7,331 nt of DNA from CAZAFN01 sp964484795 (GTDB lineage Bacteria; Pseudomonadota; Alphaproteobacteria; Methylaequorales; Methylaequoraceae), in contig CAZAFN010000039.1 of NCBI GenBank assembly GCA_964484795.1, positions 1 through 7,331 on the forward strand, given 5' to 3'. The notes under the pieces were generated by a model. That model was not told where the DNA came from. It did no database searches and saw nothing but the letters and a program-made list of their open reading frames with translations. Below are positions 1 to 5,384 of this stretch, one piece after another; position 1 is the stretch's first letter, and every line of letters starts with the position of its first letter. The translations under genes were made by a program, and so were the position numbers.

Positions 1-165
<165 letters not shown>

Positions 166-201
166 TTTTACTTCTCAAACTTTTTTTGTACATTAAAAAA
201 A

Positions 202-343
202 CTGTGTTTTTATGGTCTGGTGGTTATGGCGAGGGGAGAACACTCGATTCCATTCCGAACTCGACCGTGAAAACCCTCAGCGCCGATGGTACTTTGCCTT
301 AAGGCACGGGAGAGTAGGTCGCTGCCAGGCCTTAAAAACACAG
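202..343 (+). other. extended 5S flanking stem (probable RNase processing site)
   Basis: The 11 bases at 202-212 (CTGTGTTTTTA) are perfectly complementary to 333-343 (TAAAAACACAG). They directly continue the 5S terminal helix, separated only by one T-T mismatch (213/332). Precursor 5S and 16S/23S rRNAs usually sit in such long stems, which RNase III or RNase E family enzymes cut during maturation. The pairing is seen directly; the processing role is inferred from known rRNA maturation. Confidence 0.7.
213..332 (+). rRNA. rrf: 5S ribosomal RNA
   Basis: Complete 5S rRNA of about 120 nt. The sequence shows the typical GGTTATGGCGAGGGG start region, the CCATTCCGAACTCG loop region, the CGCCGATGGTACT block and the GGGAGAGTAGGTCGCTGCC 3' half. 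The terminal helix pairs GGTCTGG (214-220) with CCAGGCC (325-331), with one G-T wobble. The ends are set to about the closing of this helix and could move by a few bases. It lies about 50 nt after the 23S end and 29 nt before the tRNA, so it belongs to the rRNA transcript. Confidence 0.95.
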
Positions 344-361
344 TAAATGAATTTTGATTAG

Positions 362-442
<81 letters not shown>

Positions 443-482
443 GCGAGTTACTTCTGTTAATAATATTTGTTTTAAGTTAATT

Positions 483-1226
483 TTATAAGCATTGATATTT
501 GTATTTTCCTTTATTTAATTTTTTTTTTACTATTTCTAATTCCGAATTGCTTATTGGCTTTCTAGTAATGGCTTTTGTATCATCTTGTTTAATGCAATTA
601 TTCGATCTAACATTTTTTTCTTTGATCAAATTCAGCGTTTTTCCAAGAAGTATGCAGCCATTTCTGTAAACGGTAACTCTCAAAGATGGGTAATTGCAAT
701 TTTTTTTAAATTTGTACCATTCACTTATAATTATATTTCCAGCATCGTAATCTTCTGTCATAAAGTGAACTGTATTCCCGACTTTGTCGTCATTTAGAAC
801 TGCCCACTCAACTGCACAAGAACCTCTGTATTTTGGCAATAATCCTGGATGAATGTTAATGATACCAATTTTAGTTGCATTAATAATTTTAGAATTTAGT
901 TTTCTCGGTGTGCCAATATTTACCAAAACACTAAGTTGCAATTTATTAATTAATTTTTCACATTCAGAGCTATTATGATTTTCCACAAAGTGAGATGGTG
1001 GTAGTTGATCTGAAGAGAAATTTATTTTTTTTGCAAACCAATCGTCAGTTTTTTTAAAAGCTCCATTTGTTCTATCATTCCATATTTTTTTGTTTTTTTC
1101 TGATTCGGTTTTCTTATCGAAAATAATATGTAAATCATCAACACCGTAAGTTCTACATGAACTTACGTAAAATGAAAGAAGAGGGTTGTCAGCAGTTGAC
1201 AATAAACCAATTTTTAATTTTTTCAT
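483..1226 (-). CDS. formyltransferase-fold protein, probable sugar N-formyltransferase
   Basis: A 247-residue protein of the formyl transferase N-terminal domain family (the fold shared by methionyl-tRNA formyltransferase, GAR transformylase and sugar N-formyltransferases). The catalytic triad of this fold is visible: N124 and H126 within NIHPGLLPKYRG (124-135), and D161 in DYDAGNII (158-165). A Rossmann-like start (KIGLLS, 5-10) fits the usual N-terminus. It is shorter than methionyl-tRNA formyltransferase (about 310) and appears to lack that enzyme's C-terminal barrel. With the neighbouring glycan genes this favours formylation of an amino sugar using N10-formyl-THF. The gene points away from the glycan operon and towards the rRNA operon, 44 bp from the tRNA. 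Its start has only a weak purine-rich RBS (AAGAAAAA). The substrate cannot be read from sequence. Confidence 0.82.
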   Translation of the reverse strand: MKKLKIGLLSTADNPLLSFYVSSCRTYGVDDLHIIFDKKTESEKNKKIWNDRTNGAFKKTDDWFAKKINFSSDQLPPSHFVENHNSSECEKLINKLQLSVLVNIGTPRKLNSKIINATKIGIINIHPGLLPKYRGSCAVEWAVLNDDKVGNTVHFMTEDYDAGNIIISEWYKFKKNCNYPSLRVTVYRNGCILLGKTLNLIKEKNVRSNNCIKQDDTKAITRKPISNSELEIVKKKLNKGKYKYQCL

Positions 1227-1383
1227 TTTTTCTTTTGCTTCGAATCACATTTTTAAAATTATTTTATATTTTTAACTCACGACATTTAAAGACTTAAAAA
1301 ACATTGAGTAAATTATAAAGCAAAAATAATAATAACTCTATTTTTTTGTTTTCAAGGTGTGAAATTCATGATATGAATGTCAT
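1227..1383. promoter_or_regulatory. divergent AT-rich intergenic region with probable promoters
   Basis: This spacer separates the minus-strand formyltransferase from the plus-strand MarR-type regulator, so promoters in both directions are expected here. Candidates are weak. For the plus strand, TTGAGT (1304-1309) sits 17 bases before TAATAA (1327-1332). For the minus strand, a TATAAA box reads from 1268 down to 1263. The base composition is so AT-rich that such boxes arise easily by chance, so only the location is well supported, not the exact elements. Confidence 0.35.
1364..1378. promoter_or_regulatory. short inverted repeat just before the MarR-type gene (possible operator)
   Basis: ATTCAT (1364-1369) and ATGAAT (1373-1378) are perfect inverted arms around a 3-bp centre, ending 5 bp before the ATG at 1384. 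MarR-family proteins bind short palindromes and often repress their own genes, so autoregulation is possible. The arms are only 6 bp, and this position would normally hold a ribosome binding site, which is missing here. The nearest purine-rich stretch (AAGGTG, 1354-1359) is too far upstream. Confidence 0.3.
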
Positions 1384-1728
1384 ATGGATTTAAATGTAAA
1401 AAAATCAAAAAAAATTCATTTTTTTTCAATCCTTGAAAAAAAAGAGATAATTTCACAAAGCAGACTAGCAAATAAAGTGCTTATTTCTCTTGGTATGGTT
1501 AACTCCCTTTTAAAAAAAGCCATATCAAAAGGGTATGTAAAGGCTAAAGCAGCTCCATATAAACGTTATGTTTACTATCTTACAAAGCAAGGTTTTACTG
1601 AAAAATCTAGATTAATTAGAGAGTACCTTGAAAGTTCCTTGGTTTTTTTTAAACAAGCAAAGAAAAACTATTCTAAAATATTAAACGATTTAAAAAAAAA
1701 AAAAAAATCAAATTATTTTAGTAGGTGA
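1384..1728 (+). CDS. MarR-family winged-helix regulator, EPS-associated type (N-terminal half of a frame-broken gene)
   Basis: As read, 114 residues. A winged helix-turn-helix covers about residues 12-70: helices SQSRLANKVLISLGMVNSLLKKA (24-46), then a wing ending in RYVYYLTKQGF (61-71). A charged helix follows (73-105). The SLGxVNxxLKKxIxKGxVK pattern and the YYLTxxGFxEKxRLxxxYL stretch match the EPS-associated MarR-type regulators found at the head of exopolysaccharide and LPS loci. The last six codons (SNYFSR) come after a run of 16 A bases and look out of frame: the next reading frame continues immediately as an open 94-codon stretch (see 1694-1990). The natural product is therefore probably about 201 residues. 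The start at 1384 is the first in-frame ATG, with a TGA at 1369 just upstream. Confidence 0.8.
   Translation: MDLNVKKSKKIHFFSILEKKEIISQSRLANKVLISLGMVNSLLKKAISKGYVKAKAAPYKRYVYYLTKQGFTEKSRLIREYLESSLVFFKQAKKNYSKILNDLKKKKKSNYFSR
1692..1707 (+). repeat. 16-A homopolymer at the frame break
   Basis: Sixteen consecutive A residues, read as five AAA lysine codons in the MarR-type frame. It is the longest single-base run I see in the window. Removing one A (or adding two) would join the winged-helix domain to the downstream open frame. Such runs are prone to replication slippage, to RNA polymerase slippage, and to sequencing and assembly errors. Confidence 0.9.
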
Positions 1729-1990
1729 CGGTGATCTTTGTGATATATGCAAGCTATCTGCTTTACAAGAAAACTTAGAGATAAGTGGGCATTTAAAATT
1801 AAATAATTCAAAAAAACTAGAATATGTTTTTAATAAAACTACTAATAAAAGTGAAAATATTGCATTTGTTATTGTTGATTCTAGAAACCCTCAGCTCATA
1901 TATGATTTACTTTTTAAGTCTATTAAATCAAAAAACATTTATAGTCCAAAATTTCTTCACATCTCCAAAAATTACACAGTTAAAAAATGA
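1694..1990 (+). CDS. frame-shifted C-terminal half of the MarR-type regulator, Rossmann-like domain
   Basis: In the +1 frame relative to the gene above, an open stretch runs from the A run to a TGA at 1988-1990. It encodes NQIILVGDGDLCDICKLSAL, then a stretch ending in IAFVIVDSRNPQLIYDLL and finally NYTVKK. A beta strand followed by G-D-G-D-L and then AFVIVDS looks like a nucleotide- or ligand-binding Rossmann half-domain. The frame has no ATG of its own and is closed by a TAA (1691-1693) right before the A run, so it can only be translated as a continuation of the upstream gene. Its stop overlaps the next start as ATGA, typical of maintained translational coupling. It may be restored by slippage, be an assembly error, or be a recently broken gene. 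The domain's role is unknown. Confidence 0.65.
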   Translation, partial: KKKKNQIILVGDGDLCDICKLSALQENLEISGHLKLNNSKKLEYVFNKTTNKSENIAFVIVDSRNPQLIYDLLFKSIKSKNIYSPKFLHISKNYTVKK

Positions 1991-2454
1991 AAAAATATTA
2001 CGTTGTTCATACAAAAGCAAATCAAGAAAAAAAAGCAATGTTTAATCTAGAAGCTCAAGGCTTTAATGTTTGGATACCTTGTTTTAATAGTGGTGTAGTT
2101 AAAAAAAAAACACAAAACAAAACTTTTTTATTCCCTGGTTATATTTTTGTATTAATAGATCTTCTTGAAGATAACTGGATTAAGATTAATTCAACGTATG
2201 TAGTCAAATATTTGATTACATCTAATGGATTACCAAAAGAGGTTTCATTATCTAATATAAGTTTAATAAAAAAAGTCATTAACGGTAAGTTACTAAATAT
2301 TAATGATACCGTAAAAGTTCTTTCGGGAAAACTGACCAATAAAAAGGGTAAAATAGTTGAAATGTGCTCTAGGGATAGGGTAAGGCTATTATTAGAAAGC
2401 TTGAGTGGAAAGATAACTACAATACTTTATAAAAAAGAGTTGTATAAAGTTTAA
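1987..2454 (+). CDS. NusG/RfaH-family transcription elongation factor specific to the glycan operon
   Basis: A 155-residue NusG paralog. Residues 3-75 form the NGN domain (YYVVHTKANQEKKAMFNLEAQ), with the family signature LFPGYIFV at 48-55. Residues 107-153 form a KOW/Tudor-type domain (VKVLSGKLTNKKGKIVEM, then RVRLLLES). NusG, RfaH, LoaP and UpxY proteins bind the RNA polymerase clamp and change pausing and termination; the specialised paralogs serve long polysaccharide operons. It is shorter than housekeeping NusG (about 175-180). Its place between an EPS-type MarR regulator and glycan genes, not between secE and rplK, argues for a specialised paralog. The start overlaps the preceding stop (ATGA), with no Shine-Dalgarno, so translation is probably coupled. 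An ops-like site lies 42 bp after its stop. Confidence 0.85.
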   Translation: MKKYYVVHTKANQEKKAMFNLEAQGFNVWIPCFNSGVVKKKTQNKTFLFPGYIFVLIDLLEDNWIKINSTYVVKYLITSNGLPKEVSLSNISLIKKVINGKLLNINDTVKVLSGKLTNKKGKIVEMCSRDRVRLLLESLSGKITTILYKKELYKV

Positions 2455-2470
2455 ATAATTTTTTTTATTT

Positions 2471-2506
2471 CTGAAAATTTATTAGTTTTCGGACTGCGGT
2501 AGCTAT
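2471..2506 (+). promoter_or_regulatory. JUMPstart/ops-like element: hairpin followed by GCGGTAGC
   Basis: Immediately after the NusG-like gene, CTGAAAA (2471-2477) can pair with TTTTCGG (2486-2492) around an 8-nt loop, with one T-G wobble. Three bases later comes GCGGTAGC (2496-2503). In enterobacteria the ops element (GGCGGTAG core) in the JUMPstart leader recruits RfaH to a paused polymerase, and a small hairpin precedes it. Here seven of eight core bases match (T replaces the first G), and the order hairpin then core is the same. This GC-rich word stands out strongly in an AT-rich leader, and I saw no second copy in the window. Function is inferred from the match and from the adjacent RfaH-like gene. 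Confidence 0.5.
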
Positions 2507-2694
2507 TGCAATTCAAATCAGAAAAAAAAATTAAAAAACATTTAAGAAGGTCAATATATTCTCTTAAAGAAATTCCTCTAGGGAAAGAGATATCTAAAGA
2601 TAATTTAATTTTGTTTAGACCCGTCTCAAATAAAAAATATACTTGGAAAAAAAACAAAGAAAAAATTGCTTCTGGATCACTTATTAAAAAGTAG
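2506..2694 (+). CDS. orphan SAF domain, like the C-terminus of NeuB-type nonulosonate synthases
   Basis: A 62-residue open frame with a TTG start, an in-frame TAG just upstream (2500-2502), and no clear ribosome binding site. Residues 14-39 (RRSIYSLKEIPLGKE, then DNLILFRP) match the SAF/antifreeze-like domain that ends N-acetylneuraminate, legionaminate and pseudaminate synthases. In those enzymes the domain closes over the active site of the partner subunit and follows a TIM barrel of about 270 residues. No barrel is present here: upstream lies the NusG-like gene. It is either a remnant of a truncated synthase gene or a genuine stand-alone SAF protein. The coding sequence is clean (no internal stops), and the downstream SpsF-type nucleotidyltransferase fits a nonulosonate-like theme. 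The start is unsure because it falls inside the ops-like region. Confidence 0.6.
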   Translation: MQFKSEKKIKKHLRRSIYSLKEIPLGKEISKDNLILFRPVSNKKYTWKKNKEKIASGSLIKK

Positions 2695-2742
2695 CATATC
2701 TAAATTTAGACAACTTTAATACGAAAAATAAAAATTAAAAAT

Positions 2743-4659
2743 ATGTGTGGTATTGGAGGATTTTATGATTTTGAATCTAACGGATTCACATCAAAAAACA
2801 TTTTTCTTTTACTTGATAGTTTAAAAAAAAGAGGTCCCGAGGGCACTTCATGGTTAGAGATAGATTATGAAAATAATTATAAATGGATCGTTGAGAAAGA
2901 AAAAAACTATCCTAAAAATTTAAAATTTGCAATGGGGTGCAGTCGCTTAGCAATAAACGACAAATCTTCACGAGGACTGCAACCTTTATCTAATAATCAA
3001 GGATATATTTGGGTTTCATTAAATGGCGAAATATTCAACTTTATTGAAATAAAAAAAGAATTAGCTTCTTTGGGGTTTATTTTTAAAACTGATACGGACA
3101 CGGAAGTCATTGTTTATGCCTATGAGAAATGGGGAATTGATTGTTTAAAGAAATTTAATGGACAGTTTGCTATCTCAATTTTTGATAGATTAAAGAACAA
3201 AATAATTTTATGCAGAGATAGGCTTGGAATAGTTCCTTTATATTATTTTTTTGATAAAAAAAAATTATTTTTCGCAACCGAGATCAATTCTATTTTAAGA
3301 AGTATCAATATTAAGCTATCCATTAATGAAAGAAAAGCTTCTGCTATAATAGGCTTGCCTTACAAGCTTCATGATTTTCATAATCACACATTAATTAAAG
3401 AAATTAAATGTGTAAGTCCATCAGAGATCATTGAGATTAATCTTACAAAAAAGGAAATGTTTAAGAAAATTTATTGGAATCCATCCGATATTGAAAAAGA
3501 CCGCAAAATAAATTATTTAGGTTTAAAAGATCAACTTCGCTATCTTTTAGAAGATTCAGTAAAAATAAGACTAAGAACAGATAGAAAACTAGCATTTATT
3601 ATTTCAGGTGGTGTTGATTCCCCTTCTGTCTTAGGGATAGCAAAGAAAAAGTTCAATATTCAAACTGATACCTTCAGCTTAGATTTGCCTGATAAAAGAT
3701 TTAATGAAAATAAAGCTATAGAAGAGGTTTTATCAAACCTTTCAATTAAAAATAATTTTTTGAAAGTAAATGAAGATATCTTCATTGAGAATTTATATGA
3801 AGTAATTAATAATATGGACCAACCTCTTTCAACTCCAAATGCAGTTCTCCACAATTATATGGCTAAAGAGATTGAAAAAAGTGGTAATAAAGTTGTCTTA
3901 AATGGTGTAGGAGGTGATGAGGTTTTTTTTGGGTACCATGACCATTTTTTATATTTTTTGAATTATCTAAAAAAAGAAAATAGGGATAGATTTATATATG
4001 AAAAAAATATTTGGATTAAAGACCATAATAGGTCTGAAAAGTTATTCACTGATTTTAGTAATTTTATTTTCAAAGAAACAAATTATAGCCCAGATTTTCT
4101 TGCTAGAAGTAGAGGATATGATTATAGGTGTTTAATTAAAGATCAAGATATTATTAAGAATTACTTGGTTTCTAATCTTGAATTTGATGTTAAAGAAAAA
4201 CAAATCTTTGATTTGACCAAATCAACATTGCCACACTCTATAAAAATGGATGATAATTGTTATTTTTCCAATGCAATAGAAGCAAGACAACCATTTTTAG
4301 ATTATAGAATTGTAGAGTTAGGTTTAAAAATTCCTGAAAAATTTCTTGTAAACAAAGGTTTTTCAAAATTTATATTAAGACAATCCATGAAAGCTTACAT
4401 TCCAAAATCCATCAGATTAAATAAAAAAAAGATTGGACTAAACCTTCCAATTGATAAATGGATGAATCTTAAAGTTAGTAGGTGGATAACAAAAAATTTG
4501 AATAATAAAAATAATTTAATTTTTGATTATTCGTGTTACGATTCGATTCAAAAAATAGTAGATGAGCATAAGAAAAAAAAAAATAATCATAATTTAAAGA
4601 TTTGGGATCTGTGTTTGCTAAATGAATGGCTTCAAAAAAATAAATTATTTTTAAATTAA
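2743..4659 (+). CDS. asnB: asparagine synthase (glutamine-hydrolysing)-like amidotransferase
   Basis: A full-length 638-residue protein. The N-terminal class II glutamine amidotransferase domain (about 2-190) has the nucleophile C2 in MCGIGGF, RGPEG (30-34), SRLAI (67-71) and SLNGEIFN (92-99). The C-terminal ATP-pyrophosphatase synthetase domain (about 250-600) has the PP-loop SGGVDS (288-293), GVGGDEVFFGY (388-398) and EARQPFLDYR. All key motifs appear intact, so it should use glutamine and ATP to amidate a carboxylate. Housekeeping AsnB makes asparagine. Homologs inside O-antigen and capsule loci (such as WbpS-type proteins) are thought to amidate uronic acids, and the operon context favours that here. 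It starts 48 bp after the SAF frame with no Shine-Dalgarno, and the next gene begins 4 bp after its stop. Confidence 0.88.
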   Translation: MCGIGGFYDFESNGFTSKNIFLLLDSLKKRGPEGTSWLEIDYENNYKWIVEKEKNYPKNLKFAMGCSRLAINDKSSRGLQPLSNNQGYIWVSLNGEIFNFIEIKKELASLGFIFKTDTDTEVIVYAYEKWGIDCLKKFNGQFAISIFDRLKNKIILCRDRLGIVPLYYFFDKKKLFFATEINSILRSINIKLSINERKASAIIGLPYKLHDFHNHTLIKEIKCVSPSEIIEINLTKKEMFKKIYWNPSDIEKDRKINYLGLKDQLRYLLEDSVKIRLRTDRKLAFIISGGVDSPSVLGIAKKKFNIQTDTFSLDLPDKRFNENKAIEEVLSNLSIKNNFLKVNEDIFIENLYEVINNMDQPLSTPNAVLHNYMAKEIEKSGNKVVLNGVGGDEVFFGYHDHFLYFLNYLKKENRDRFIYEKNIWIKDHNRSEKLFTDFSNFIFKETNYSPDFLARSRGYDYRCLIKDQDIIKNYLVSNLEFDVKEKQIFDLTKSTLPHSIKMDDNCYFSNAIEARQPFLDYRIVELGLKIPEKFLVNKGFSKFILRQSMKAYIPKSIRLNKKKIGLNLPIDKWMNLKVSRWITKNLNNKNNLIFDYSCYDSIQKIVDEHKKKKNNHNLKIWDLCLLNEWLQKNKLFLN

Positions 4660-4663
4660 TGCG

Positions 4664-5380
4664 ATGAATAAAAATCACAGATGGGACACTAAAGAATACG
4701 AAGATAGAGCTAAACAATTATTTAGAACTGAACTTCACAAACTATACCCATCTGAAGCTTGGGCCTTATTTCCTACATTGCCAGAGTGTAAGAATGTTCT
4801 TGATTTAGGTTGTGGGAACGGTGCAATGTCATCTATTTCGAAAAAAATTTCTCCTAAAATAAAATATACTGGAGTAGATCATCAAGAGAAAATGATTAAT
4901 GAGGCAAAAATCGTTTTTCCACATTCAGAGTTTTATTTCAAAAATCTTGAAAAATTCTTGCTTACTTGTGGAAAGTTTGACTGTCTGATGAGTTGGTCAG
5001 TTCTTAAGTCTTTTGAAAATTGGAAAGACCTAATTGGTATGATGATATCTAAAGCCGAAAGATATGTTATTTTTGATTTAAGAGTGGCAAATACAGAAAA
5101 AAATTACTTTGATAGAGATATATGTTGGGCTGATTACGGAGGTATTAAAGGACCTATTATGTATTTAAATTATAAAACCCTAAAAAAAAGTATATTGGAA
5201 TTTAAAGAAAATCTTAGTGATGTAAAAATAGTTTCATATCAAAGTGAGTGGGGAAAATTTGTTCATTTAAAAAAAGGTTTAAATCCAGAAACGTTTTTAG
5301 TTACTTGCATCCTAAAAAAAAAAAATAATAATAAGAGTTTTAAGATATTTGAGAGATTGCCTGGTAATTTGTTAAAATAA
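4664..5380 (+). CDS. class I SAM-dependent methyltransferase, function unknown
   Basis: A 238-residue Rossmann methyltransferase. Motif I is VLDLGCGNGAM (45-55), followed by an acidic residue ending the second strand (YTGVDHQEKM, about 73-82). A later FDCLMSWSVLKSF region is typical of motif IV/post-I strands. The C-terminus is Lys/Asn-rich and ends in FERLPGNLLK. It begins 4 bp after the amidotransferase stop and ends 4 bp before the CmoA-like gene, so co-expression is nearly certain. A role in O- or N-methylating a surface sugar is inferred from the neighbours. Because it sits beside a carboxy-SAM synthase homolog it could use carboxy-SAM as donor, but I see no clear similarity to CmoB, so this is a hypothesis only. 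Confidence 0.8.
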   Translation: MNKNHRWDTKEYEDRAKQLFRTELHKLYPSEAWALFPTLPECKNVLDLGCGNGAMSSISKKISPKIKYTGVDHQEKMINEAKIVFPHSEFYFKNLEKFLLTCGKFDCLMSWSVLKSFENWKDLIGMMISKAERYVIFDLRVANTEKNYFDRDICWADYGGIKGPIMYLNYKTLKKSILEFKENLSDVKIVSYQSEWGKFVHLKKGLNPETFLVTCILKKKNNNKSFKIFERLPGNLLK

Positions 5381-5384
5381 GATT

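Noticed and set aside
585..797. Plus-strand open frame opposite the formyltransferase
   Set aside because: It is a shadow of a gene with intact catalytic motifs on the other strand; its own translation has no recognisable domain.
1824..2045. Plus-strand frame of 73 codons across the end of the regulator and start of the NusG-like gene
   Set aside because: It overlaps two better frames, and its translation is a low-complexity Leu/Ile/Lys mix; the frame ending at 1990 in ATGA is far more protein-like.
2471..2492. Hairpin after the NusG-like gene as a Rho-independent terminator
   Set aside because: The stem is mostly A-T and no T run follows; the adjacent ops-like core gives a better explanation.
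2451..2657. Minus-strand frame opposite the SAF domain
   Set aside because: The plus-strand frame matches a known domain; the minus-strand product has none and no sensible start context.
3660..3854. Minus-strand frame inside the amidotransferase gene (similar shadows at 2139-2339, 4475-4717 and 5372-5593)
   Set aside because: All are antisense to strongly supported genes and show no domain or motif.
4573..4583. 11-A run in the amidotransferase gene and similar runs near 5315 and 5986
   Set aside because: The reading frame continues correctly through each run with family-consistent protein on both sides.
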